Source: RUG14121 sp964533935 (GTDB taxonomy: Bacteria; Bacillota_I; Bacilli_A; RF39; UBA660). Taken from it: a stretch of 64,000 nt of DNA. The position numbers and the translations under genes were made by a program. The notes under the pieces were generated by a model. The model saw nothing but the letters and a program-made list of their open reading frames with translations. It was not told the DNA's origin and made no database searches. Below are positions 35,623-44,530 of this stretch, piece by piece. The DNA lies in NCBI GenBank assembly GCA_964533935.1, contig CAZHOG010000003.1, forward strand, positions 60,761-124,760, in the 5' to 3' direction. Position 1 is the stretch's first letter; the number at the start of each line of letters is the position of its first letter.

Positions 35623-36435
35623 ATGGAAATTTTAAAATACATTTTTTTAGGAATAATTCAAGGAATTGCTGAGCCCTTGCCAATTTCTTCCAGTGGACAT
35701 TTGTTTTTATTAACTCATTTGTTTAATACAGAAGCATTTAGTGATCTGAATTTTGAAATAATTGTTAACTTTGGTTCATTCATTGCAATATTTTTTATAT
35801 TTTATAAAGAAATATTTGATCTAATAAAATCATTCTTTATTTATATTTTTAATAAAGATAAAAGAAAACAATATGCAGAAAAGTTTAATTATTGCATAAT
35901 GATAATAATAGGTTCAATACCTGTTGCTATTGTAGGTGTTTTATTTAAAGATAAAATAGAATCAGCTCTATCCAAAATGTGGGTATTGGGTATCTCTTTT
36001 CTAATAACAGCTTTAGTTTTATTTTTAGTTAGAAAAATTAATGGTAATAAAACAGATAAAGATATTACTTATAAACAAGCTTTATTAATTGGAATATTTC
36101 AAGCTATAGCTCTTGTTCCTGGTATTAGTAGAAGTGGTATGGTATTAGTTGCTTGTTTACTATGTAAATTAAATAAAGAATCTTCATTAAAATATACTTT
36201 TATGCTTTATATGCCAGTTAGTGTTGCATCAATGGTACTAGGAGTAAAAGATTTAGCTGAAGCAACTAATTTAAGTTCCCTTGCAATACCATATACTGTT
36301 GGAATGATTGCAGCATGCATTGTAACATATTTTTCATACCAATGGTTATCAGATTGGGTAAAAAAAGGAAAATTATGGAAGTTTTCAATTTATTGTTTAA
36401 TTCTTGGAATATTTGTATTAATTTATTTTAGATAA
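35623..36435 (+). CDS. uppP: Undecaprenyl-diphosphatase UppP/BacA
   Basis: 270 residues, about eight helices. It removes a phosphate from C55-PP to recycle the peptidoglycan carrier lipid, and extra copies confer bacitracin resistance. The active-site motifs are present: QGIAEPLPISSSGHLFL (near residues 12-28; the commoner version is TEFLPISSTGH) and the second motif PGISRSGMVL near 170. The ATG follows AGGTGA. It is monocistronic with a bidirectional terminator against rmuC. Confidence 0.95.
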   Translation: MEILKYIFLGIIQGIAEPLPISSSGHLFLLTHLFNTEAFSDLNFEIIVNFGSFIAIFFIFYKEIFDLIKSFFIYIFNKDKRKQYAEKFNYCIMIIIGSIPVAIVGVLFKDKIESALSKMWVLGISFLITALVLFLVRKINGNKTDKDITYKQALLIGIFQAIALVPGISRSGMVLVACLLCKLNKESSLKYTFMLYMPVSVASMVLGVKDLAEATNLSSLAIPYTVGMIAACIVTYFSYQWLSDWVKKGKLWKFSIYCLILGIFVLIYFR

Positions 36436-36437
36436 AA

Positions 36438-36470
36438 AAATGAATAACATAATCGTTATTCATTTTCTTT
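36438..36470. terminator. Bidirectional terminator between uppP and rmuC
   Basis: Stem AAATGAATAAC/GTTATTCATTT with a 6-nt loop; T-rich on both sides. Confidence 0.8.
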
Positions 36471-37538
36471 TTCTATATCATTTGTAAGTTTGTCTACATC
36501 AACACTATTAATAGAATTAAATCTATTAGTAATTTTTTGCGTTGTAACATGTATTTCTTTAACATCTTTACTTACTGTGTCAATGCTTCTAGATAACTTA
36601 TCCCAGCGTTCTTTATATCTTGCAAATTCAAAAGATAATTTATTAAGTTCTTGGTGAATTACCTTAGCATATTTATCACGTTCCATATTTTTTAATATCA
36701 TACTTATAGTTGTTAAAGTACTCATAAGAGTTGTTGGAGATGTTATCCATACACTCTTATTATAAGCTTCTTTTACTAAATCAGGATGATAAGCATTTAT
36801 TTCAGCAAAAATAGCTTCTGCAGGTAAAAACATAATTGCTTCGTTTGATGTTTCTCCAGGAACAATATATTTTGAACTGATTGCTTCAATATGTTTTTTT
36901 ACATCCAATTTAAATTGTTTTTCAGCAACTGTTCTTAATTCTTTTGACAATGTTTTATCTGTCATTTTTTCATAATTTTCCAATGGAAATTTAGAATCTA
37001 TACAAATTGTACCTAGTGGTGATGGTGCATATAATATTGCATCAGCTATATAACCATTACTCATTTTATGTTGAATATCATATACTCCACTATTCTTTTC
37101 TCCAAAAACACTAGTTAAAATATAGTTCAAATTTACTTCCCCAAATATTCCCCTAGTCTTTTTATCTGTTAAAACACTTTGTAATGATACAATTTCACTA
37201 GACAATCCGTCTATTTTCTTTTGTGCTTCATCTATTTTAGATAATCTTTCAATAATATTATTAAATGTTTTATTAGTTTTTTCAAAATTTTGATCTATTC
37301 TTTCATTAACCTTATCATTAATCATATTTAATTTACGTTCAATTTTTTCATTTAAAAATTCAAAATCACTTCTTAAATCTTTACTAAAATCAATTCTAAA
37401 AGTACCAACTTCTTTAGTAATATCATTTTCAAATCTTCCTAATCTTTCAATCATTTCACTATCATTATTTTTTCTTATAATTAGTACTATTAATAAAATA
37501 ATAGCAATAACCATAAGACCTATTAAAACATATTCCAT
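36456..37538 (-). CDS. rmuC: DNA recombination protein RmuC
   Basis: 360 residues. An N-terminal membrane helix (YVLIGLMVIAIILLIVLII) leads to a long coiled coil (about 30-125) and the RmuC nuclease-like domain (KKTRGIFGEVNLNYILTSVFGE... IDSKFPLENYEKM...FLPAEAIFAEI). RmuC limits inversions between short repeats and helps with anti-phage defence in some bacteria. It begins with AGGAGG 5 nt before ATG and lies 9 bp after the VTT-domain gene, so the two form an operon. Confidence 0.92.
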   Translation of the reverse strand: MEYVLIGLMVIAIILLIVLIIRKNNDSEMIERLGRFENDITKEVGTFRIDFSKDLRSDFEFLNEKIERKLNMINDKVNERIDQNFEKTNKTFNNIIERLSKIDEAQKKIDGLSSEIVSLQSVLTDKKTRGIFGEVNLNYILTSVFGEKNSGVYDIQHKMSNGYIADAILYAPSPLGTICIDSKFPLENYEKMTDKTLSKELRTVAEKQFKLDVKKHIEAISSKYIVPGETSNEAIMFLPAEAIFAEINAYHPDLVKEAYNKSVWITSPTTLMSTLTTISMILKNMERDKYAKVIHQELNKLSFEFARYKERWDKLSRSIDTVSKDVKEIHVTTQKITNRFNSINSVDVDKLTNDIEKENE

Positions 37539-37547
37539 ATAAACCTC

Positions 37548-38129
37548 CTATAAACCAAATTTTTTAGTAACTATTTTACTTAATGTATATGCTACAAAAA
37601 GCATAAAAGCAACTTTTAACAATATAATTGGATGTGTTAAACTTTGAATCAAATTAGTTCCAATAAATCCCCAAAAGTATACCATAAAAAACTTACCAAT
37701 GATCATTCCTATTAAAAACTTTTTTGTTTCTATTTTCGATACGCCAGCTGCTATATTAACCAAAAATGCTGGAGTAAAAGGAACCGCTACAATAACTGCT
37801 AATTGAGAAATACTACATTTTTCAATTATCTTCATAATTTTATTTGCACTTTCAATTACTCTTACTTTTTTATCAAACCAATTTTTTATACCTTTTCGGA
37901 ATATAATAAAAGATAAAAAGCAGCCTAAACAAGTACATAACCATGAAATAATAAAACCTATTACATACCCAAAAGAAATACAATTTAATGTTATAAAAAC
38001 ACATAGTGGTAATATGGGTATCATTGATTCAATAACTATTAAAAAGCATCCTAAAATTGGCCCAGCCGTTCCTAAGAAAGCTATCATATAATTTATAAAT
38101 TCACTTATTGTTGAAAAAATTGCTGTCAT
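37548..38129 (-). CDS. TVP38/TMEM64 (VTT/DedA-type) membrane protein
   Basis: 193 residues with five or six helices. VVAVPFTPAFLVNIAAGVSKIETKKFLIG is the VTT-domain signature with its paired reentrant loops. The family includes DedA half-transporters and lipid scramblases; Bacillus YtxB/YdjZ-type relatives have no settled role. The ATG follows GAGGATTG. It lies just upstream of rmuC. Confidence 0.8.
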   Translation of the reverse strand: MTAIFSTISEFINYMIAFLGTAGPILGCFLIVIESMIPILPLCVFITLNCISFGYVIGFIISWLCTCLGCFLSFIIFRKGIKNWFDKKVRVIESANKIMKIIEKCSISQLAVIVAVPFTPAFLVNIAAGVSKIETKKFLIGMIIGKFFMVYFWGFIGTNLIQSLTHPIILLKVAFMLFVAYTLSKIVTKKFGL

Positions 38130-38165
38130 ATATTCAATCCTCAGTATTTATTATAAATCAAAAAC

Positions 38166-38197
38166 AAAAAAAAATCACTCTTTATATAATTGAGTGA
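38166..38197 (-). terminator. Terminator of the rhodanese gene
   Basis: Stem TCACTC/GAGTGA, 11-nt loop, long T-run on the minus strand. Confidence 0.8.
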
Positions 38198-38432
38198 CAT
38201 CATAACCGTAAAGTTCTAAAATACTAACTGCCCTTTTGCTTTTATGCCCACCACTGCAAATCAAATAGTATTTTTTATCTTTACTTAAAAGTGTTTTATA
38301 ATTAAACATTAATTTATTAAATGGAATATTAATACTCCCTGGAAAATGATTTAACTTATATATATACTCTTCTTCTAAATCAATAACAATTCCCATATTA
38401 TTTTTATAATCAGATAATTTAATTCTTTTCAT
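38175..38432 (-). CDS. Single-domain rhodanese-like protein
   Basis: 85 residues from the ATG at 38432, placed behind GGTGAAGAG. It is a short rhodanese: HFPGSINIPFNKL is the conserved strand-loop (HIPGAxNIP) and the active-site Cys is in YLICSGGHKSKRAVSIL, a six-residue loop followed by an Arg. It carries sulfane sulfur as a persulfide in the cytosol. The partner is unknown, although tRNA-thiolation enzymes are encoded elsewhere in the window. Confidence 0.85.
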   Translation of the reverse strand: MKRIKLSDYKNNMGIVIDLEEEYIYKLNHFPGSINIPFNKLMFNYKTLLSKDKKYYLICSGGHKSKRAVSILELYGYDVTQLYKE

Positions 38433-38541
38433 TCTCTTCACCACTATATATTATTATAAATAAATAGATATGATTGGACTTTTATATCAATATTTATAAA
38501 TCTTTGATATAATTTAAAATAGAAAGAAGTGTGAGAAGTTT

Positions 38542-39975
38542 ATGTTGGACGAAAACAACAGCGTTTCTAATATAGAAACAAATTCTGAATTAAATACTGC
38601 AAATGTAAATAATTCAGAAATCAAAAACAACAGTAAAAGAAATAAAATAATTTCTCTTATTGCTGTAGTATTAGCAATTGTTTTAATTGCTGGAGGAGGA
38701 TTTTATTACTATTTTATTCAACCAAGCGTTATAGTAAAAAACTTAATTAATAATGCTTATAATAGTTTTAGTAATTTAATTACTAAAAATGATTCTTTTG
38801 ATATTGAAAAAGATACTGCTCTAGTTACTGGAGATTTAAATGTTGATACAAATATTCCTGGTTTAGAAGATTTAAATGAAGAAAAAATTGGATATACATT
38901 AGGTTTAGATTACAAAAATAAAAAAGTTGAAGCTGGTTTATCTTTAACAGAAGATAAAAATGATATTATTGATGCTTTAGTATATTTTATAAATAACAAA
39001 ATGTATTTAAATTTAAAAGATGATTACAAAGACATAATCGAACTTGATTCAAAAGATTATGAATTTAGTGAATTATTTAATATTGAAAAAAGTGATATTA
39101 AAACAGAAGATATTGATTATATAGTAAAAGAATTTAAAGATATTTTAATTGAATCTCTTGATATGGATAAATTCGAAAAATCTACTGATACAATAAAAAT
39201 AAATAATAAAAATACTAAAGTTAATAAGTTGACTTATGAACTTAATAAAGAAAATTTAGAAGAATTAACAAATAATATAGTTGATAAAACTTTAGAAAAT
39301 AAAGATTTATTAAAAAAACTTAGTGAATTATCAGATACTGATGTTGAAGATATTGAAGAAAAATTAAAAGATTCTAAAGAAGATATTGATGAATTAGAGG
39401 ATATTGGAGAATTAAATATTTATACTAAAGGTTTAACAAACAAAGTTTGTAAAATAGAAGTAAATGATGAAGATTCAAGTATTGGAATTATTGTTAATAA
39501 AAAATCTACAGATATTTATATAAGTGGTATTGGTAATGTAAATGCTTTAATACAAATAAAAGAATACAATAAAGAAAAAGTTGATATTGATTATAATATT
39601 AAAATTGAAGATGAAAAAATAACAGGAAATATTTTATTTACTAGCAAAAAAGAAAATAAAAATAAATTCTCAGGTACAGTAAATATCAGCGTTAAATATA
39701 ATGATTATAAAGTTTCTGTTAAATCAAACTATAATGTTGATACAAAAGCAGCTATTGCTGATATTAAACCTAATGATACTGTTAAATATAGTTCAATTAG
39801 TTCAAATGAAATAGATAGTATTAATTCTAAAATAATGAATAGATTCAGTGATTCAAATTTATATTCACTTGTTAGTTCATTATTTGGATCTGTTAACACA
39901 TCTAGCGATGATGATGACGATTATGACTATGACTATGACTATGATTATGATTATGATTATGACTATGAATATTAA
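38542..39975 (+). CDS. Membrane-anchored extracytoplasmic protein with an Asp-Tyr repeat tail
   Basis: 477 residues. An Asn/Ser-rich cytosolic start (1-32) is followed by one membrane helix (IISLIAVVLAIVLIAGGGFYYYF, about 35-57), then a large beta-rich outside domain with alternating Asp/Glu and Lys. Repeated strands such as YTLGLDYKNKKVEAGLSL recall beta-clam lipoprotein-like domains. The end is a low-complexity tail: four or more Asp, then alternating Asp-Tyr, ending DYEY. The DNA there is a GAYTAY repeat (39907-39975). Family not recognised. The ATG follows GAAGTGTGAGAAG. Confidence 0.7.
   Translation: MLDENNSVSNIETNSELNTANVNNSEIKNNSKRNKIISLIAVVLAIVLIAGGGFYYYFIQPSVIVKNLINNAYNSFSNLITKNDSFDIEKDTALVTGDLNVDTNIPGLEDLNEEKIGYTLGLDYKNKKVEAGLSLTEDKNDIIDALVYFINNKMYLNLKDDYKDIIELDSKDYEFSELFNIEKSDIKTEDIDYIVKEFKDILIESLDMDKFEKSTDTIKINNKNTKVNKLTYELNKENLEELTNNIVDKTLENKDLLKKLSELSDTDVEDIEEKLKDSKEDIDELEDIGELNIYTKGLTNKVCKIEVNDEDSSIGIIVNKKSTDIYISGIGNVNALIQIKEYNKEKVDIDYNIKIEDEKITGNILFTSKKENKNKFSGTVNISVKYNDYKVSVKSNYNVDTKAAIADIKPNDTVKYSSISSNEIDSINSKIMNRFSDSNLYSLVSSLFGSVNTSSDDDDDYDYDYDYDYDYDYDYEY
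39907..39972 (+). repeat. GA(T/C)TA(T/C) microsatellite encoding Asp-Tyr repeats
   Basis: A tandem six-base repeat, GACTAT/GATTAT, covers about ten units at the 3' end of the gene at 38542. Third positions vary between C and T while the Asp-Tyr pattern holds, which suggests selection on the protein rather than pure slippage. Confidence 0.8.
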
Positions 39976-39988
39976 TGTATTATAAAAT

Positions 39989-40018
39989 AAAAAAATAACC
40001 GAAAAGTTATTTTTTTTA
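39989..40018. terminator. Bidirectional terminator
   Basis: Stem AAAATAAC/GTTATTTT with loop CGAAAA, T-runs on both strands; between the Asp-Tyr protein gene and the convergent sigma gene. Confidence 0.8.
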
Positions 40019-40660
40019 TATACTATTAAATTGACGCATTTTTTCTAAACTTCTTTTTTCATAGCGAGAAACCTTTGCTTGTGATAAAGATAATTTTTTT
40101 GCAACTTCTTGTTGAGGTAAATCTTCATAATATCTATAAGTAATAATCTTTTTTTCTTCTTCTGTTAATTGATTTAAACTTTCTTCCAAAATTAATTTAT
40201 CATCAAGAGATATTGTTTCATTATTACTAAGAGTTTCACACATACTTCTAGTATTATCTAAATCATTATCTATACTTATAGTATTTCCAATATTTGTAGC
40301 CATATCTATTAATTCAATATCTATATTTAAATATTTCGATAATTCTAAATTATTAGGTATTTTATTAATGTTTTGTGCTAATGAATATCTAGTCACTTCA
40401 ATCTTTTTATAAAGTTTTATTAAATCTTTACTTACTTTATAATGTTTTGAACAATTAACTAAATTATACATTTCTCCAAATATATAATCATATGCATATG
40501 TTGAAAACTTTGTTGTACCATTTTCTTGATAGTTTTTATACGCTTTTAAAACCCCTATCACACCAACTTGATATAAATCATCCATATCTTCTTTATAAAA
40601 CTTATTGGCAATCTTATATATTAATTGTTTATTTAGATTTATTATTTCTAATGTAGTCAT
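40016..40660 (-). CDS. Sporulation-type sigma factor (SigF/SigG-like)
   Basis: 214 residues of the sigma-70 family, without region 1 and shorter than SigF or SigG (about 255). Region 2 is DLYQVGVIGVLKAYKNYQ...FSTYAYDYIFGEM (core binding and -10 recognition). Region 3 is reduced (IPNNLELSKYLNI). Region 4 ends in the helix-turn-helix LPQQEVAKKLSLSQAKVSRYEKRSLEKMR, close to the SQAQVSRLEK of SigF/SigG. It follows a SpoIIAA-like gene by 9 bp. In Bacillus the spoIIAB anti-sigma gene lies between these two; here it is missing. The ATG follows AAGGAG. Confidence 0.85.
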   Translation of the reverse strand: MTTLEIINLNKQLIYKIANKFYKEDMDDLYQVGVIGVLKAYKNYQENGTTKFSTYAYDYIFGEMYNLVNCSKHYKVSKDLIKLYKKIEVTRYSLAQNINKIPNNLELSKYLNIDIELIDMATNIGNTISIDNDLDNTRSMCETLSNNETISLDDKLILEESLNQLTEEEKKIITYRYYEDLPQQEVAKKLSLSQAKVSRYEKRSLEKMRQFNSI

Positions 40661-40669
40661 GTTATCTCC

Positions 40670-41002
40670 TTATATTCTTAATAAATTTAATGCTGTTAGT
40701 TCACTGCTGGTTTCTTTAAAACCAGCTTTTTTAAAGACCTTATTATATTCCTCAGGTATTTCACAAACATATAATTTACCTTTATTACTTTTTACTGCAC
40801 ACTTAGTATTTAACATTGCATCTAATCCTGAATCATCGATATTATCCAGTAAAAAACAATTATATACTAAATACTTAATCTTATGCTTTAAGATAACTGG
40901 TACTAAATAGTTATTTAATTTATAAGAAGTACTACGATTTAGAATACCATTTAATCTTACAAATAGTATTCCATGATTATACTCCATATCCATTCTTAAC
41001 AT
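40670..41002 (-). CDS. spoIIAA: Anti-sigma factor antagonist, SpoIIAA-like STAS protein
   Basis: 110 residues, a single STAS domain. It aligns along its length with SpoIIAA: MEYNHGILFVRLNGILNRST at the start, the regulatory loop DNIDDSGLDAML (near 55-66) with a Ser at the position phosphorylated in Bacillus (Ser58 in MDSSGLG), then KGKLYVCEIP and VFKKAGF. In Bacillus it releases SigF from SpoIIAB in the forespore. The conserved Ser implies that a SpoIIAB-type kinase acts on it somewhere in the genome. The ATG follows AAAGGTGA. Confidence 0.85.
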   Translation of the reverse strand: MLRMDMEYNHGILFVRLNGILNRSTSYKLNNYLVPVILKHKIKYLVYNCFLLDNIDDSGLDAMLNTKCAVKSNKGKLYVCEIPEEYNKVFKKAGFKETSSELTALNLLRI

Positions 41003-41057
41003 TTTCTTTCACCTTTGCTTTATCACTATACAATAAAAAAATATAAAATAAAATAGA

Positions 41058-41064
41058 TTCGACA
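41058..41064 (-). promoter_or_regulatory. Perfect Spo0A-box heptamer upstream of spoIIAA
   Basis: TGTCGAA on the minus strand, 55 bp before the spoIIAA start, matches the Spo0A consensus exactly. A weaker TGTCTTG lies about 10 bp further upstream. A CG-containing heptamer is rare in this AT-rich DNA, and Bacillus spoIIA is a direct Spo0A target. Confidence 0.6.
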
Positions 41065-41071
41065 AAACAAG

Positions 41072-41100
41072 ACAAAAAAAGAAGAAAATTATTTATCTTC
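41072..41100 (-). terminator. Terminator of the LCP gene
   Basis: Stem GAAGA/TCTTC with an A/T-rich loop and a seven-T run on the minus strand; a weak stem. Confidence 0.5.
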
Positions 41101-42537
41101 TCCTTTAATAATTGTATCGATTTTTTCTTTAGCTTCATTAACGCTATTAACATCTGGTTCCATTACATATGATTTAGCTGTCTTATAAGAATAAGTATAA
41201 TTAAATGAATCAGTACCAGTTAAATTACTTGTTTCTATCTCCCAAGGATCAATAGTTTTAATTTGTTTTTTTATAAATGCTTTAATACTATCATCGTCAA
41301 TATTAGTCACGAAACTTCCATTAACAGATTTTAATATTGAGTTATATTTTGTAATCAATGTTGGTGACATAACTTTATTTATTATAGCTGTTAATACTAA
41401 TTGTTGATTTTTATTTCTTGTTCTATCGCCTTCTGCAAATGCTTTTCTTTCTCTACTAAATGCAAGCGCAGCATCACCATCTAATTTATTAATGCCTTTT
41501 TTAAACTTGTATTTAGAATCAAATGTTGTAAAAGCATATGGTGAATCAACTTCTATTCCACCGATTGAATCAACTATTTTAATTAGTGATGAAAAATTAA
41601 CTTTAAAATAGTAATTAATATCACAATCTAATAAATCTTCAGCGGTTTTAACAGATGTTTCTATTCCATGAATACCAGCATGAGTTATTTTATCTTTATA
41701 AGATGTTATTCCATGAAGATATACATAATAATCTCTTGGAATTGATGTTAATAATATTTTATTTGTTTTAGGATTAATTGTAACAACCATATTAACATCA
41801 CTTCTTGAAACACTGCTTATACTACCATAAGTATCAATACCAGCTATAAATACACTAAAAGGTTGTTTAGTAATATCTACATCCTTTGTATAATCAGTTA
41901 CTGAAATATCTATAGAAAATTTATATATTACTTTTGTATTTTCTGCAAATGACTCATCATCTTCATAGGCAATATTTAAATAAGTATCCTCTATCATAAT
42001 TACACTAAGATCTTGAGAATTAAGTAAATCTTTTAGTTCACCAATATCATCTTTATTTTCATAAGTAACATTTACTTTTTTATTTAAATAAGCTTTTGCT
42101 TCTTTAACTCCATCATTACTCTTAGGATTTAATATCCCAACACTTTCATCTTTTATATCTTTTATAGAATCATATTTACTACTTTTAAGAACTACCAAAC
42201 TATAATTTTGAGTTTTATAATCTTTAGAACCTATCTTTTTTAAGAACCCTATTGTATTTAATTCATAAACTATTCCTAAAACAATACCTATTATTAAAAA
42301 TATTGAAATAAATGTACCAAACATTCTTTTTTTCCAACCTTTTCCTAATAGCATAAAACTCATTAAGCCATCAATTAGAGCAAATATAACACAACATATA
42401 ATGAAATATTCAGTTGGTAAAACATTTATAAACCAGATTAATCCTAAACAAATAATACTAACTAAAACTAATGCACTAGTTAAATATTTAAAAAACATCA
42501 TACGATTGTTTTTTTTCTTTTTACTTTTATTTTTCAT
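41089..42537 (-). CDS. LytR-CpsA-Psr (LCP) family cell-wall ligase
   Basis: About 482 residues from the ATG at 42537, which has AGGAG just upstream; a GTG six bases earlier is less likely. Three N-terminal helices (about 15-110) precede an accessory domain and the LCP domain. Conserved pieces: SRSDVNMVVTINPKTNKILLTSIPRDYYV (pyrophosphate-binding Asp/Arg) and GDAALAFSRERKAFAEGDRTRNKNQQ. LCP enzymes attach teichoic acid or capsule polymers to peptidoglycan outside the membrane. Which polymer is attached is unknown. Confidence 0.92.
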   Translation of the reverse strand: MKNKSKKKKNNRMMFFKYLTSALVLVSIICLGLIWFINVLPTEYFIICCVIFALIDGLMSFMLLGKGWKKRMFGTFISIFLIIGIVLGIVYELNTIGFLKKIGSKDYKTQNYSLVVLKSSKYDSIKDIKDESVGILNPKSNDGVKEAKAYLNKKVNVTYENKDDIGELKDLLNSQDLSVIMIEDTYLNIAYEDDESFAENTKVIYKFSIDISVTDYTKDVDITKQPFSVFIAGIDTYGSISSVSRSDVNMVVTINPKTNKILLTSIPRDYYVYLHGITSYKDKITHAGIHGIETSVKTAEDLLDCDINYYFKVNFSSLIKIVDSIGGIEVDSPYAFTTFDSKYKFKKGINKLDGDAALAFSRERKAFAEGDRTRNKNQQLVLTAIINKVMSPTLITKYNSILKSVNGSFVTNIDDDSIKAFIKKQIKTIDPWEIETSNLTGTDSFNYTYSYKTAKSYVMEPDVNSVNEAKEKIDTIIKGEDK

Positions 42538-42560
42538 AAGCACTCCTATAACGTATTTTA

Positions 42561-42569
42561 ATTATACCA
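42561..42569 (-). promoter_or_regulatory. Extended -10 promoter of the LCP gene
   Basis: TGGTATAAT on the minus strand, 24 bp before the ATG; no clear -35 box. Confidence 0.45.
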
Positions 42570-42600
42570 CTACTTATTTTTCTATCAGAATAATATTATA

Positions 42601-44229
42601 TTACTTTACATTATTTTGATTTAATTCTTGATAATGTAAAACAATATTCTTATCATAGTATTTAATTTGTCCAGAAGGAAGTAAAAGTATTCTTTCAATT
42701 CCTAAATTATCAACAAATTCAACATTATGGCTTACTACTAACATAGTTCCAGAATAGTTTTTAAAGGTGTCGGCAATAATTTTTTGGGTTTCCGGATCCA
42801 AATGATTTGTTGGTTCATCCAATAATAATAAATTAGCTTTTAATACTGCTATTTTAGCAAGTGCAACTCTACTTCTTTCTCCCGGAGAAAGAACATTAAT
42901 TTTTTTATTAATATCATCACCATGAAATAAGAAACATCCTAAAATACTTCTTAATTCAGGTAACAATAATCCACTATCTTTAAAATTATCAATAATACTC
43001 AAATCATTATTTAATATTTCATGCTCTTGGGCATAATAACCAATATCCACTTTATCATTAATAATTATTTCACCACTTAATGGAACCAATTTTTCCATTA
43101 TTAGTTTTAATAACGTTGATTTTCCAACACCATTTTCTCCAACAATCAAAAATTTTTCGCCACGAGATAAATCAAATGTCAAATTTTTAATAATTACATT
43201 ATCACTGGTATATCCAAAATTTAATTTTTTTACACAAACTGGAGTAACACCACTAGGATGATCTATTTGCATTTTAAAATTTGAATTTTTATATTTCTTT
43301 TCAATAACAACTTTTTCTTTTTCTAATTTTTCAAGTTTCTTTTGTCTATCTTTAGCTATATTAGCTTTTTTTTCATTACCTCTTATATACTTAGTAATAA
43401 TCTTTTTTAATTTTTCTTCTTCTCTTTCTTGTTTCTCTAATAATTTAAGCTGAGCTTCTTCTCTCTCTGTTTTAATTTTTTTATACTTTTCATAATTTCC
43501 TGGAAATAATTCCATCTGATGAGATACTTTATCTAAATATAATGTTGATGAAGTTACTTCATTTAAAAATTCTATATCATGGGATATTACCATAGTCATT
43601 CCATCATATTTTTTTAAATAATTAATTATATAATCTTTACTTTCTTGATCCAAATGATTGGTTGGTTCATCTAATAAAATTATTTCTGGCTTAGAATATA
43701 ATAATCTTGCAAATGCTATTTTAGATTTTTGACCACCAGATAAATCAGCTAATTTCATATCTAACAATTCATCTTTAATATTCATACCTGCTATGATTTT
43801 CAAAAGAATATTTTCAGCATTATATTGATCCCAATAATCCAATAAGCTTTGTACCCTTCCAATACTATTTAAAATAGCATTTATTTTCGTTTCATCAGTT
43901 TCTATAGAAGATTTTAAATATAAATCTCTTAATTCATCTTCTAATTTTTCTATAGGTCTTGCTGATAATAAAAATTCAAATACACTAATATTTAAATTAG
44001 GTATTTCATCGTTAATAACTTGTGGCAGATATCCTATTCTCGTATTTTTAGGTACTATAACTCTACCACCATCTAGTTCTAATTTACCTAAAATAACTTT
44101 AAAAAGTGTGGTTTTACCAGCCCCATTAACACCAACAATTCCTATTTTATCATTGTCTTTTAAAGTAATATCTACTTTATCATATATTTTCTCAGTTCCA
44201 AAACTAAGTTCTAAATTTTTTAATAACAT
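42601..44229 (-). CDS. ABC-F family ATPase
   Basis: About 542 residues from the ATG at 44229 (MLLKNLELSFGTEKIYD). Two ABC domains: Walker A GVNGAGKTTL (near 38) and GENGVGKSTL (near 375), signatures LSGGQKSKIAFARLL and LSPGERSRVALAKIA, each followed by Walker B ILLDEPTNHLD. They are joined by a Lys/Glu-rich linker helix (about 240-310), as in translation-factor ABC-F proteins. No membrane domain. These proteins act on ribosomes; whether this one is a housekeeping type (EttA/Uup-like) or gives antibiotic protection cannot be settled here. Confidence 0.92.
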   Translation of the reverse strand: MLLKNLELSFGTEKIYDKVDITLKDNDKIGIVGVNGAGKTTLFKVILGKLELDGGRVIVPKNTRIGYLPQVINDEIPNLNISVFEFLLSARPIEKLEDELRDLYLKSSIETDETKINAILNSIGRVQSLLDYWDQYNAENILLKIIAGMNIKDELLDMKLADLSGGQKSKIAFARLLYSKPEIILLDEPTNHLDQESKDYIINYLKKYDGMTMVISHDIEFLNEVTSSTLYLDKVSHQMELFPGNYEKYKKIKTEREEAQLKLLEKQEREEEKLKKIITKYIRGNEKKANIAKDRQKKLEKLEKEKVVIEKKYKNSNFKMQIDHPSGVTPVCVKKLNFGYTSDNVIIKNLTFDLSRGEKFLIVGENGVGKSTLLKLIMEKLVPLSGEIIINDKVDIGYYAQEHEILNNDLSIIDNFKDSGLLLPELRSILGCFLFHGDDINKKINVLSPGERSRVALAKIAVLKANLLLLDEPTNHLDPETQKIIADTFKNYSGTMLVVSHNVEFVDNLGIERILLLPSGQIKYYDKNIVLHYQELNQNNVK

Positions 44230-44253
44230 ATTAATCACTTTGACTAGTATATC

Positions 44254-44288
44254 ATAAAAAGGAAATGTTTCGTTAACATTTCCTTTTA
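44254..44288 (-). terminator. Strong terminator after the helix-hairpin-helix gene
   Basis: 12-bp stem AAAGGAAATGTT/AACATTTCCTTT with a short loop, T-rich on the minus-strand 3' side. It lies between the 74-residue gene and the ABC-F gene. Confidence 0.85.
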
Positions 44289-44513
44289 TTAATATATTTT
44301 TTTATTTAAATCTAAGCCATGTAATTGTAATTTAATAATTATATCATTAATATCATTTGAACATATTCCAAATGTTCTTAAATCTTTTTTTTGCAATTTC
44401 CATAGGCTTTCTATATTATCAATATTATTTTCTTTTAATATATTTAAAAGATCATCATCAACATCTAACATGCAAATATCTTCCTCTAAAAACTTTTTTA
44501 CTCTAGAAGTCAT
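44289..44513 (-). CDS. Small helix-hairpin-helix protein resembling the RNA polymerase alpha C-terminal domain
   Basis: 74 residues. ILKENNIDNIESLWKLQKKDLRTFGICSNDINDIIIKLQLHGLDLNKK matches the pattern of the alpha-CTD (L...GI.TLEDL..L...DL....GI....I..I...L...GL.L). The domain fills the whole protein, so it is a free-standing version. It could bind DNA or a transcription factor; this is inference. The ATG follows TTGGAGGGAG. A terminator-like hairpin lies immediately before the binding site. Confidence 0.65.
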   Translation of the reverse strand: MTSRVKKFLEEDICMLDVDDDLLNILKENNIDNIESLWKLQKKDLRTFGICSNDINDIIIKLQLHGLDLNKKIY

Positions 44514-44530
44514 ATAAACTCTCCCTCCAA

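Noticed and set aside
39907..39972. GAYTAY tandem repeat as a CRISPR-like array
   Set aside because: Units are six bases without spacers and stay in frame as Asp-Tyr codons.
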